Shown piece by piece: positions 8,480 to 16,905 of a stretch of DNA of 64,000 nucleotides. The stretch covers positions 1-64,000 of the forward strand of contig JAVXGM010000002.1 in NCBI GenBank assembly GCA_036657395.1. The letters are read 5' to 3'. Origin of the DNA: JAVXGM01 sp036657395. Lineage in GTDB: Bacteria > Bacillota > Clostridia > Peptostreptococcales > Anaerovoracaceae. Below the pieces are notes generated by a model, which was given only the letters and a program-made list of their open reading frames with translations, did not search any database and was not told where the DNA came from. Every line of letters starts with the position of its first letter. The first letter of the stretch is position 1. Both the position numbers and the translations under genes were made by a program.

Positions 8480-9769
8480 ATGAAAAAACACAAAATGAAA
8501 AACCTGGCTTTGTTTGTGACATTTGCAGCGAGTCTAGGAGCTGTGGCGGGAGCTGTGGTTTGGGGACTTCTAAGAGTCATGGCCATAGGCATAAATTTTG
8601 TTTGGACTACCATTCCAGCTGGAGTTGGCAATGAAAAGGTGTATACATTGGCAGTTTGCCTTTTAGGTGGACTTATCATCGGCCTATGGCAACGAAAGTT
8701 TGGAATACTTCCTGATTCATTAGAGACGGTAATGACCCAACTTAAAGAAACCGGGACTTATCCGTATAATAGGCTGCATATACTAGGTGTATCCGCATTA
8801 CTGCCCCTGTTTTTTGGTGGAAGCCTAGGGCCAGAAGCAGGACTTACAGGAATCATCGTAGGGCTTTGTTGTTGGATCGGAGATAATCTGAAATATAAAA
8901 GTTCAGAGGTTAGGGAACTAGCCAATGCTGGGATGGCTGCAACTTTAGGGATAATTTTTAACGCACCATTTTATGGAATAGCCAACAACCTAGAGGAAAA
9001 AGATTTTTCTTCTTTTGGAGGAAAAAACAAAGAAAATGAAGAAAGCATATTCGATGACCAAGAGAAGAAAAGGGTAAAGATTATGATCTACATAGCAGCC
9101 ATACTAGGAGGTTTTGGAGCTATGGGAGGCCTAGGAAAACTCTTTGGGGGTGGCATGGGAATACCCCGTTTCACAGCTAGTGTAATCCCTACATTTCACG
9201 ATTGGATATGGTTTGTTCCGTTATTAATCCTAGGAGTCTTATATGGTATGATCTATGTGTTTATAGATAGATTGACAAGCCGCATAGGAGAAAAGTTAGG
9301 AAAATACAGGATAATAAGCTGCATATTAGCTGGTCTTTGCCTAGGACTTATGGGAAGTTTTTTTCCACTTACAATGTTTTCTGGTGAAGAGCAAATGGGC
9401 GAAATTATGAGATCTTGGACTACAATGTCAGGAGCATTTCTAATTGGAATTGGGCTGCTTAAATTGATTACACTATGTATATGTGTAAATCTAGGATGGA
9501 GAGGCGGAAATATATTTCCTATTATTTTTGCTGGAACCTGCTTAGGCTATGGAATGGCAGCCATTACAGGTATTAACCCTATATTTGCTGTAGCAGTGAG
9601 TACCGCTTGTCTTTGTGCATATGTTATGCGTAAGCCAATGACGGCAGTGGCAGTACTGCTCCTATGCTTTCCAATTAAAATCATTATACCTTTGGCCATA
9701 GCCGCATATGTGGGAAGCACCGTTCCAATACTTAAATTGTTAATGCAAAAGAAGGAAATGGAGAAATAG
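8480..9769 (+). CDS. ClC family chloride channel/transporter
   Basis: 429-residue membrane protein with about ten hydrophobic segments. The ClC selectivity motifs can be seen as GGSLGPEAG (near residue 113) and GGNIFP (near 342). In the first motif the position of the gating glutamate of E. coli ClcA (Glu148 in GREGP) is leucine here. Such proteins may act as passive channels rather than H+/Cl- antiporters. It starts 11 nt after murE with GGAGTG in the gap and so probably belongs to the same transcript. The charged loop around residues 172-197 lies in the cytoplasm by prediction. The ion transported is not proven. Confidence 0.85.
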   Translation: MKKHKMKNLALFVTFAASLGAVAGAVVWGLLRVMAIGINFVWTTIPAGVGNEKVYTLAVCLLGGLIIGLWQRKFGILPDSLETVMTQLKETGTYPYNRLHILGVSALLPLFFGGSLGPEAGLTGIIVGLCCWIGDNLKYKSSEVRELANAGMAATLGIIFNAPFYGIANNLEEKDFSSFGGKNKENEESIFDDQEKKRVKIMIYIAAILGGFGAMGGLGKLFGGGMGIPRFTASVIPTFHDWIWFVPLLILGVLYGMIYVFIDRLTSRIGEKLGKYRIISCILAGLCLGLMGSFFPLTMFSGEEQMGEIMRSWTTMSGAFLIGIGLLKLITLCICVNLGWRGGNIFPIIFAGTCLGYGMAAITGINPIFAVAVSTACLCAYVMRKPMTAVAVLLLCFPIKIIIPLAIAAYVGSTVPILKLLMQKKEMEK

Positions 9770-9811
9770 TATAGAATAATTAATGAGATACAAATAGAAG
9801 GAGGATAAGAG

Positions 9812-10315
9812 ATGAATGTACTTATTGCGTATGCAAGTAAAACAGGGACCACAGAAAAGTGCGCTAAAATATTAAAAGCGCTTGTAGATGATGCAACACT
9901 TTGCAACTTAGCAAAAGAGAAACCAGCATTAAATGAATATAATTTTATTATTATTGGTGGAAGCATTAGAATGGGGAAGTTACATAAATCAGCTAAAGAG
10001 TTTATTACAAAAAATAAGGACACTCTTATGGATAAGAAAACTGCATATTTTATATGCAACTGTTTTCCAGACAATGTTGAGGATATTATTCAGAAGAATA
10101 TCCCTGCCGATTTGTTGAAAAAAGCCATAGTTGCATCAAGTTTTGGTGGAGAAATTGATCCTACAAAACAAAAGGGGATGGATAAGTTGATTACCAAGAT
10201 AGTAGCTAAGAGTGGGAAAAAGACTGCTGAAGATACAAGTGGTGCAAAGTCTTTGAGCACAAGATTCCAAATCTCTAGTGAAGCAATCAACAAGTTTTCA
10301 GAAAAAATCAAATGA
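9812..10315 (+). CDS. Flavodoxin-domain protein
   Basis: 167-residue protein of the flavodoxin fold. The FMN phosphate-binding loop is YASKTGTTEK (residues 6-15), and FIIIGGSIRMGK (about 47-58) is the second strand-loop, as in the HemG/Flavodoxin_5 type. Length fits a free-standing flavodoxin domain. The C-terminal third is basic and differs from classical electron-transfer flavodoxins, so it may be a small redox enzyme instead. AGAAGGAGG lies 8 nt before the ATG. It follows the ClC gene by 42 nt and ends the run; the terminator at 10465 is the first one downstream. Confidence 0.8.
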   Translation: MNVLIAYASKTGTTEKCAKILKALVDDATLCNLAKEKPALNEYNFIIIGGSIRMGKLHKSAKEFITKNKDTLMDKKTAYFICNCFPDNVEDIIQKNIPADLLKKAIVASSFGGEIDPTKQKGMDKLITKIVAKSGKKTAEDTSGAKSLSTRFQISSEAINKFSEKIK

Positions 10316-10342
10316 AAAATTTGCTTTACTGCTAAATATAGA

Positions 10343-10405
10343 ATAATCGGAAATGAATTTCCGATTATCAGGAAATAAACTTCCTAACAATAGAAATAAA
10401 TTTCC
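10343..10405 (+). promoter_or_regulatory. Three phased palindromic operator-like sites
   Basis: Three copies of a palindromic motif, consensus GRAAATRAAYTTCC, at 10349-10362, 10371-10384 and 10392-10405. Start-to-start distances are 22 and 21 bp, about two helical turns, so all would face the same side of the DNA. The first copy is extended to a perfect 12-bp inverted repeat with a 2-nt centre (10343-10368). They lie about 145-200 bp upstream of the predicted sigma-54 start site, the usual range for enhancer binding by NtrC-type activators, and the nearest such activator is encoded at 15518. Confidence 0.65.
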
Positions 10406-10464
10406 TGAACACATAAAATATGTTTTCTATATTTAGAAATAAAAATACAATTAAAAACATTTGG

Positions 10465-10496
10465 ATGGGTGAACCAGTAGGTTTACCCATTTTTTT
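10465..10496 (+). terminator. Intrinsic terminator after flavodoxin gene
   Basis: ATGGGTGAACC (10465-10475) pairs with GGTTTACCCAT (10480-10490) with one G-U pair and a 4-nt loop, followed by TTTTTT. It separates the flavodoxin run from the permease promoter. Confidence 0.85.
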
Positions 10497-10524
10497 CACC
10501 CTTTTAATTGTTAAAAAAATAACC

Positions 10525-10540
10525 TGGCATGGTTTTTGTG
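10525..10540 (+). promoter_or_regulatory. Sigma-54-like promoter (-24/-12) of the permease operon
   Basis: TGGCATG-N4-TTGTG. The -24 GG (10526-10527) and the -12 position (10538-10539) are separated by the required 10 nt; the only important mismatch to TGGCACG-N4-TTGC is GT for GC. No good sigma-A -35 lies 16-18 nt upstream of the nearby TATTAT. Transcription would start near 10550. The downstream activator has the sigma-54 contact motif GSFTGA. Confidence 0.55.
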
Positions 10541-10559
10541 TATTATAGTTAGTGAAAAG

Positions 10560-10577
10560 CGAAATGAATTTCCATTT
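10560..10577 (+). promoter_or_regulatory. Fourth operator-like copy in the permease leader
   Basis: CGAAATGAATTTCC (10560-10573) repeats the motif of the upstream sites and also sits in a short inverted repeat GAAATG...CATTTC (10561-10577). It lies just after the predicted sigma-54 start, where a bound protein could repress. It is 168 bp from the third upstream copy. Confidence 0.45.
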
Positions 10578-10637
10578 CATAATTTATTAAGAAATTTGTT
10601 TCAAGCAATAATTATTTTATTTGTAAAGGAGAAGAAA

Positions 10638-12065
10638 ATGGCTAAAAATAGCGAAAGACAAGAGCTGAAAAAGTCTCTTAGTATGAAAGATGTTCTAGCT
10701 CTAGCCTTCGGCACGATGATCGGATGGGGATGGATTATGCTAGCAGGAACATGGGTAGCTAGCGGCGGTGTTGTAGGCGCATTAATTGCATTTTTATTTG
10801 GCGCAGTAATGTGCATGTTTGTCGGCTTGGCTTATGCGGAGTTGACACCCGCATTACCACTTGCAGGTGGAGAACTAGTATTTTCATTTAGAGCAATGGG
10901 ATATAATGCATCATGGCTTACAGGCTGGATGATTACCTTTGCATATGTAGGCGTAGCAGCTTGGGAAGGGCCAGCACTTTCTACAGCAATTGGGTTCCTC
11001 TTTAGCGGGAAATTACCTACTCTTGGCACTCTATATAATGTAGCAGGGCAAGATGTAACAGGCATGTTCTTGTTAATCGGTTGCGTTGGCGGACTAATTT
11101 TATCTTATGTAAACTTTAAAGGAGCTAAGGCTTCAGCAATCTTCCAGACAACTGCAACACTTGCAATGGCCATTGGCGGAGTTGCATTCTTCATTGGTGG
11201 AGTAACAGCTGGCAGTATTGAAAACATGATCCCAGTATTTACTAATGGAAAAGGTGTAGTAGCAGTTGTCCTAATGGTTCCAGCTATGTTTGTTGGGTTT
11301 GATGTAATTCCTCAGGCAGCAGAAGAAATGAACATTCCTCTTGGGAAAATTGGAAAAGTAATAATTATTTCCATTTGTATGGCAGCAGTATGGTATATGT
11401 TGATGATATTCAGTATTGCATTATCTGCACCGGCAGATGTAAGAAGTGCAGCTGGAATCCCTGTAGCAGAGTCATTTGCCTATGCACTTGGAAGCCCAGT
11501 ATTTGGTAAGATTATGATTATAGCTGCAATGTGCGGAATCCTAACTTCTTGGAATGGATTCATCGTAGGAGCAACAAGAGTATTATTTGCCATGGGAAGA
11601 GCAAAGATGCTTCCTCAGATATTTGCTAAAGTTCATCCAAAACACGGATCTCCAGTAGCAGCAATTATTCTAGTAGGTATAATTACTATTGCATCACCAC
11701 TTCTAGGTAGTGGAGCATTAAGCTGGTTCGTAAATGCATCTGCATTTGGTACAGTAGTAGCGTACTTCATGGTAGCCTTATCATTCCTTATTTTAAGAAC
11801 AAAAGAACCAGAGTTAGCAAGACCGTACAAAGTAAAAGGAGGCAAAATAGTTGGCGTAGCAGCCGTAGCAGTTGCCTTATTCTTTATCGCTCTTTATCTA
11901 CCAGGAATCAGTCCTAATCCTCTTGGAAAAATAGAATGGTTTTTAGTAGGCGGTTGGGTTGTTCTAGGTGTTATTCTCTTTATTGTAAACAAGATGCAAA
12001 ATAAAGATGTTACTGCTTCAGAAACAGAGTACTTAATGTTCGGTGACGAATATAAAAGATTTTAG
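10638..12065 (+). CDS. APC family amino-acid permease (first copy)
   Basis: 475-residue secondary transporter in the cytoplasmic membrane. About twelve hydrophobic segments are visible; the first carries the APC signature FGTMIGWGW, and VPAMFVGFDVIPQAAEEM in the middle is the conserved helix 6 region. The substrate cannot be read from the sequence. The start is ATG 10638 with AAAGGAGAAG just upstream; longer in-frame extensions would run through the promoter. The gene is followed by a paralogue and then a sensor kinase/regulator pair, which together with the upstream sigma-54-like promoter suggests induction by the external substrate. Confidence 0.88.
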   Translation: MAKNSERQELKKSLSMKDVLALAFGTMIGWGWIMLAGTWVASGGVVGALIAFLFGAVMCMFVGLAYAELTPALPLAGGELVFSFRAMGYNASWLTGWMITFAYVGVAAWEGPALSTAIGFLFSGKLPTLGTLYNVAGQDVTGMFLLIGCVGGLILSYVNFKGAKASAIFQTTATLAMAIGGVAFFIGGVTAGSIENMIPVFTNGKGVVAVVLMVPAMFVGFDVIPQAAEEMNIPLGKIGKVIIISICMAAVWYMLMIFSIALSAPADVRSAAGIPVAESFAYALGSPVFGKIMIIAAMCGILTSWNGFIVGATRVLFAMGRAKMLPQIFAKVHPKHGSPVAAIILVGIITIASPLLGSGALSWFVNASAFGTVVAYFMVALSFLILRTKEPELARPYKVKGGKIVGVAAVAVALFFIALYLPGISPNPLGKIEWFLVGGWVVLGVILFIVNKMQNKDVTASETEYLMFGDEYKRF

Positions 12066-12101
12066 AATCTTCTATAAGAAAATAAATAAATACAGTATAA
12101 T

Positions 12102-12130
12102 AAGGCAATGGGAAACTTTCCCATTGCCTT
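12102..12130 (+). terminator. Strong hairpin between the two permease genes
   Basis: 12-bp perfect arms (12102-12113 and 12119-12130) around AACTT. No run of T follows (ATTACT), so it may be a weak terminator, an attenuator or an mRNA-stabilising structure that sets different levels for the two permeases. Confidence 0.5.
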
Positions 12131-12151
12131 ATTACTGAATCAGGAGAAATA

Positions 12152-13576
12152 ATGACAGAAAATAAAAACAAGTTAAGCAAGGTACTTGGGCGTACAGATG
12201 TAATCGCCTTAGGATTTGGAACCATGGCTGGGTGGAGCTGGGTAATGTTAGCCACTACTTGGCTTTCTCAGGCCGGATTTTTGGGGACGATTTTAGCATT
12301 TGCACTTGGTGCTTTGATTATTTTAGGCATAGGACTCACCTATGGAGAATTGACAGCAGCACTCCCCATTGCTGGGGGAGAATTAGCTTATGTTTATCGA
12401 GCCTTTGGACAAAAAATTGCTTGGGTTGTAGGATGGGTATTATCTCTTGCATATTTAGGAGTAGCTGCTTGGGAGGGGATTGCCTTGGCAACAGCTATAA
12501 ATTGGGTTTTTCCTATTACAACTTGGGGGCCTATGTGGGAAATTTTCGGATATACCGTATACTTTTCTTGGGCTGTGGTAGGTATGATTGGTGCGGTAGT
12601 TATGCTGCTTCTCAACTTGTTTGCAGCTAAGCCGGCCATGATTTTTCAGGTGATGGCCACTGCCGCATTGCTGATTTTAGGTCTATTACTTCTATTTGGA
12701 GGAGTTACCTTTGGCAGCTTAGCAAATGTGGGGGAAAGCTTTAAATCAACTCAAGGATTTGTATATGTATTCTTAATGGTACCGGCCATGTTAGTTGGAT
12801 TTGACGTAATTCCACAATCGGCAGAGGAAATGAACCTACAGCCAAAATCCATTGGTAAAATGGTAGTTGTCTGTATTACCCTTAGCATTATTTGGTATTT
12901 AATCGTAATAGTCGGTTTAGCATTATCTGCACCTATAGAAATAAGGTCATCTGGAATGATACCAGCAGCAGATGCAATTTCTTATGCTTATGGAGATGCC
13001 ATCTTTGGAACTATTTTGGTTACTGGGGGAATTCTTGGAATTCTAACTTCTTGGAATGGATTTTTCATGGGATCTACAAGGTTGATTTTTGCCATGAGTA
13101 GGGCAAAGATGCTCCCGGCATTATTTGGTAAAATTCACACCAAATACAAAACTCCTTGGGCGGCTACTATATTGGTAGGTGTTGTGTGCATTGGGGCACC
13201 TCTTCTTGGAAAAAATGCACTTGTATGGTTTGTTGATACTAGTAGTCTATGCGCCTTTTTTTCCTATTGCTGGGTTGTGGCAGCATTCCTTGCCCTTAGG
13301 ATAAAAGAACCAGATCTTAATCGCCCATGGAAAATCAAAGGAGGCATTCCTTTAGGATTTACCATTATGTCAGGAGCCATTATTTATTTTGTTATGTTTT
13401 TACATGATGCTTTTACTACGACATCATCATATGTTAGCGAAATGTATATCATAGGAACCTGGGTAGTATTGGGAATAGTTCTGGCGATTTGGGCCAGAAA
13501 AGATATAGGCAAAGTTTCAAGAGAAGAACAAGAAAGATTGATATTTGGGGACAAACTAGCAAGGAGGAAATTATAA
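12152..13576 (+). CDS. APC family amino-acid permease (second copy)
   Basis: 474-residue paralogue of the upstream permease with the same layout: FGTMAGWSW in the first helix, VPAMLVGFDVIPQSAEEMN in the middle, and KEPDLNRPWKIKGG before the last helices. About twelve membrane segments. The ATG at 12152 follows CAGGAGAAAT. Its TAA stop overlaps the start of the sensor kinase by one base (TAATG at 13574-13578), and AGGAGG for that kinase lies inside its last codons, so the two are translationally coupled. Likely an importer of an amino acid or amine related to that of the first copy. Confidence 0.88.
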   Translation: MTENKNKLSKVLGRTDVIALGFGTMAGWSWVMLATTWLSQAGFLGTILAFALGALIILGIGLTYGELTAALPIAGGELAYVYRAFGQKIAWVVGWVLSLAYLGVAAWEGIALATAINWVFPITTWGPMWEIFGYTVYFSWAVVGMIGAVVMLLLNLFAAKPAMIFQVMATAALLILGLLLLFGGVTFGSLANVGESFKSTQGFVYVFLMVPAMLVGFDVIPQSAEEMNLQPKSIGKMVVVCITLSIIWYLIVIVGLALSAPIEIRSSGMIPAADAISYAYGDAIFGTILVTGGILGILTSWNGFFMGSTRLIFAMSRAKMLPALFGKIHTKYKTPWAATILVGVVCIGAPLLGKNALVWFVDTSSLCAFFSYCWVVAAFLALRIKEPDLNRPWKIKGGIPLGFTIMSGAIIYFVMFLHDAFTTTSSYVSEMYIIGTWVVLGIVLAIWARKDIGKVSREEQERLIFGDKLARRKL

Positions 13577-15525
13577 TGAAAAAACAGAAATGGGAGCCTA
13601 TTATAATTTTTCTTCTTGTTCTTGCTATTATAGGTATTGCTGTATATCCTTGGTTCAATAATCCTCTTAGAATAGAAAAAAAGAAAGTTGTAAAAACACA
13701 TTTTACTCAGGCGGAACAAAACACACTAGATAAAAAAGAAGAAATAAAGATTGGGGTTTCCTCAGAATTTAGCTACTTAAAAGATGGATTCCTGGAGGGA
13801 TACGTAGGAAAATTACTTGAACCTTTGGGGAAAAAAATAACTTTAGTGTCTGAAAATGATAAAAATGCAGAAGGGATTATCACTACCATGAATGATGATC
13901 TACGAAACAGTGATAAAAGATTTTTATTTACTACTCCGATTTTCCAAACAAATGGGAGAATATTTCTCAAAGAGGGACGGTTTGCAAAGTTAACAGGTGT
14001 AGTCAAAAAAGGAACCTTTACAAAGACGGAAAAGAAACATCTATCCTATGAAGGAGAGAAAATCAAGATTCAGGAGACTGATTCTGTTGAAGATGCGGTG
14101 ACTTTGGCTAAAGAGAAAAAAATAGACTGTATTTTGGGAGATCAACTGGAAGTTACATCTTATCTAAAAGCTAAAAATATGGAAAAAGAATATTTAGATT
14201 TAGGAGAAACTCTTTATGAAAATAATGTGTCTATTGTTGTAAAAGCTGAAAATAAACAGATGTACAACATTATGAATTTGGCAATTTACAATGGGGACAA
14301 GTATAATTTGATGAATCAGGCAAAGGAAAATTGGTACGGAATATCTGAGCCTTTAGTAAAAGGAAATGGATATGAAGACACAGCAGGCTTACTGTTTGTT
14401 ATATTTGCAGCAGTACTTTGTGTATTCTTTTTATATTATCAATCTAATAAAAACCTATATATGGAGCTTACTAATAGAATGAACCAGCTTCTTGAGAGTA
14501 AACAAGAGCTACAGACTACATTTAACGGAATGCCATACTATTTGGCAGAGCTTGATACTAGTGGGATAATTATGGATATTAACAGAGCATTTCTCCAGCG
14601 TGTCAGCCGAGAGCCCATAGGAAAACATATTTCGCAAGTTTTTGATTTTCCAAAAGAGGTGTTAGATGCAGGGATTAAAAGTGCAGTATCCTTAACAGAA
14701 AGCGATAGTATGGAAATATCAGTGAAACAGAATATTTTTGAGGTTGATTTTTTTCCAATAGAAAATCAGCGAGGAGAGGCAGAGAAGATACTCTTTATGG
14801 CAATAGATGTAACCAAGGTGAAGATGGCAGAAAGACAGATGCGTCAAGATAATAAGATGATTGCCGTAGGCCAGCTTGCTGCCGGAGTAGCTCATGAGAT
14901 CAGAAACCCACTTGGAATTATTAGAAACTACTGCTACATTCTTAAAAACATAGATAACGAAAATACAAGAAAAGATGCAGTTAAAAACATAGAAAAATCA
15001 GTTGAAACTTCTAATAATATTATAGAAAACTTGTTGAATTTCTCTCGAGTATCTACAGGGGCCATAGAGTGGATCAACATGAAAGGCCATTTAGAAAACC
15101 TGTTGGTTATTAATGAAGGGAAATTAAAGAAAAAACATATCCAATCAGAGATTTGCTGCGAAGAAGAATTCAAAGCAAAGGTTCAGTTAGAATCTTTTGA
15201 CATGGTACTGATGAATTTAATTTCCAATGGTATTGATGCCATGGATGAAGGGGGTATCTTTACCGTAAGATTAACCAAGGATGACCAGGAAAAAGAGTTC
15301 ATATTAGAAGTTACAGATACAGGTGCAGGTATTCCACAGGAGATTGTTGAAGAGATATACAATCCTTTCTTTACAACCAAGGGAGATACCAAGGGTACGG
15401 GTCTAGGCCTTTATATAGTGTATAATGAAGTAAAGAAAATGAACGGAGATATAACAGTAAATAGTAAATTAGATGAAGGAACCACATTTACAGTGCGATT
15501 CCCATTGGAGGCAGAAAATGACTAA
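13576..15525 (+). CDS. Sensor histidine kinase with extracellular solute-binding domain and PAS
   Basis: 649-residue membrane kinase. Residues about 9-26 are a membrane anchor; about 55-255 form an extracellular domain resembling family 3 amino-acid-binding proteins (KIGVSSEF start, ILGDQLEV near 190); a second membrane helix lies at about 270-290. A PAS domain (about 313-415) precedes the HisKA domain with phosphoacceptor His440 in AHEIRNPLG. The ATPase domain has the N box (MNLISNGIDAM), DTGAGIP and GTGLGL. This build implies direct sensing of an external amino acid or similar ligand. The start ATG 13576 overlaps the permease stop and has AGGAGG 8 nt upstream. It overlaps its partner regulator by 8 nt. 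Confidence 0.88.
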   Translation: MKKQKWEPIIIFLLVLAIIGIAVYPWFNNPLRIEKKKVVKTHFTQAEQNTLDKKEEIKIGVSSEFSYLKDGFLEGYVGKLLEPLGKKITLVSENDKNAEGIITTMNDDLRNSDKRFLFTTPIFQTNGRIFLKEGRFAKLTGVVKKGTFTKTEKKHLSYEGEKIKIQETDSVEDAVTLAKEKKIDCILGDQLEVTSYLKAKNMEKEYLDLGETLYENNVSIVVKAENKQMYNIMNLAIYNGDKYNLMNQAKENWYGISEPLVKGNGYEDTAGLLFVIFAAVLCVFFLYYQSNKNLYMELTNRMNQLLESKQELQTTFNGMPYYLAELDTSGIIMDINRAFLQRVSREPIGKHISQVFDFPKEVLDAGIKSAVSLTESDSMEISVKQNIFEVDFFPIENQRGEAEKILFMAIDVTKVKMAERQMRQDNKMIAVGQLAAGVAHEIRNPLGIIRNYCYILKNIDNENTRKDAVKNIEKSVETSNNIIENLLNFSRVSTGAIEWINMKGHLENLLVINEGKLKKKHIQSEICCEEEFKAKVQLESFDMVLMNLISNGIDAMDEGGIFTVRLTKDDQEKEFILEVTDTGAGIPQEIVEEIYNPFFTTKGDTKGTGLGLYIVYNEVKKMNGDITVNSKLDEGTTFTVRFPLEAEND

Positions 15526-16891
15526 GGAAAATTTAAGAATTTTAGTAGTAGATGATGAACAAGAATACTGTAATGTGCTTACCATTATCTTATCGGAAAA
15601 AGGTTATAAAGTAGAAAGTTGTAATGACGGGAAAACAGCACTAGAAATGTTGGAAAAATCAAATTTTGATCTGGTTATTACAGATCTTTGTATGCCAAAA
15701 ATGGATGGGTATCAACTCCTTGAAAAGATTAAAAAAGCAGAAATGGATGCAGAAGTTATATTACTAACAGCTCATGGTACAGTGGAGAAAGCAGTATCTG
15801 CAATGAAAGCAGGAGCATATACCTATGTAACCAAGGGACAGGATCCAGAAGTGCTTCTCATGGAAGTTAAAAAGGTAAATGACAGAAAGAAAATGCTTAT
15901 TGAAAACCAGATTTTAAAGCAAAAAAATGACTCTAATATCTTCATGCTTGAAAGTAAAAACCCTAAATACAAACAGATGTTGAAGCTAGCCCAAAGAGCG
16001 GCTCAAAGTGATTCTAACATTTTGATTTTAGGAGAATCTGGAGCAGGCAAAGAGGTATTAGCCTCATTTATCCACAACGAAAGCAACAGAAAAACAGAGA
16101 ATTTTTTAGAACTAAATTGCCAAGCACTATCCGAATCCATTTTAGAGTCGGAACTCTTTGGACATGAAAAAGGTTCATTTACTGGAGCTAGCCAAAAGCG
16201 AATTGGCCTCTTTGAGGCATCGGACCGAGGATCATTGTTTCTAGATGAAATCGGTGGTATCTCTGTAAACCTTCAAGCCAAGCTGTTAAAAGCCATAGAA
16301 AACAAGAAAATTTATCGTATGGGAAGCAGTCGGGTTATCGATGTAGATTTCCGACTTATCACTGCCACTAACAGAAATTTGCAGGATGATATGGAAGATG
16401 GCTCTTTTCGTAGTGACCTTTTTTATCGAATCAGTACTATTGTTTTAGAACTTCCACCCCTTAGAGAAAGGCAAGAAGATATTCCTCTTTTCATTGAATA
16501 TTTCATGAAAAAGTATGAGCATGAAATGAAGAAAACTATTACGCAGATTGAACCTAAAGTGACAGAAGTTTTGCTATCTTACGATTATCCAGGAAATGTG
16601 CGTGAATTGAAAAACATTGTGGAACGACTTATAGTCTTATCAACAGAAGGTGAGATTTTAAAAGAATATCTACCATCAAATATGATGAAAGGTAAGAAGG
16701 TGGAAAGAAAAGTTGAGGAAAGAGAGCTGGATTATACGGTTAGTTTAAGGGATTATAGACACCAAGTAGAACGAATTTACATTACGGGTCTTTTAGAAAA
16801 GTATCCAAAAGACCTAAATGAAATAGCTAGAATTCTGGACATTTCAAGAAGACAGCTATTTAATAAACTAGTAGAATTTGACTTAAAATAA
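15518..16891 (+). CDS. NtrC-family sigma-54-dependent response regulator
   Basis: 457-residue transcription activator. Receiver domain (1-about 120) has acidic pocket Asp12/Asp13, phosphoacceptor Asp56 and Lys106. The AAA+ domain has Walker A GESGAGKE (about 172-179), the sigma-54 contact loop GSFTGA (a known variant of GAFTGA) and Walker B SLFLDEIGG, with the arginine-rich FRSDLFYRI segment. The C-terminus carries a Fis-type helix-turn-helix (LNEIARILDISRRQLFNKL). Phosphorylation by the kinase encoded just upstream is expected. Its likely targets are the phased palindromes and -24/-12 promoter at 10343-10540. ATG 15518 is chosen because the receiver begins there; it overlaps the kinase gene. 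Confidence 0.9.
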   Translation: MTKENLRILVVDDEQEYCNVLTIILSEKGYKVESCNDGKTALEMLEKSNFDLVITDLCMPKMDGYQLLEKIKKAEMDAEVILLTAHGTVEKAVSAMKAGAYTYVTKGQDPEVLLMEVKKVNDRKKMLIENQILKQKNDSNIFMLESKNPKYKQMLKLAQRAAQSDSNILILGESGAGKEVLASFIHNESNRKTENFLELNCQALSESILESELFGHEKGSFTGASQKRIGLFEASDRGSLFLDEIGGISVNLQAKLLKAIENKKIYRMGSSRVIDVDFRLITATNRNLQDDMEDGSFRSDLFYRISTIVLELPPLRERQEDIPLFIEYFMKKYEHEMKKTITQIEPKVTEVLLSYDYPGNVRELKNIVERLIVLSTEGEILKEYLPSNMMKGKKVERKVEERELDYTVSLRDYRHQVERIYITGLLEKYPKDLNEIARILDISRRQLFNKLVEFDLK

Positions 16892-16905
16892 TCAGGGGAG
16901 TTTAT

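Noticed and set aside
12232..12630. Cys/Trp-rich plus-strand frame of 132 residues inside the second permease
   Set aside because: Lies wholly within a well-supported permease gene in another frame; no ribosome site.
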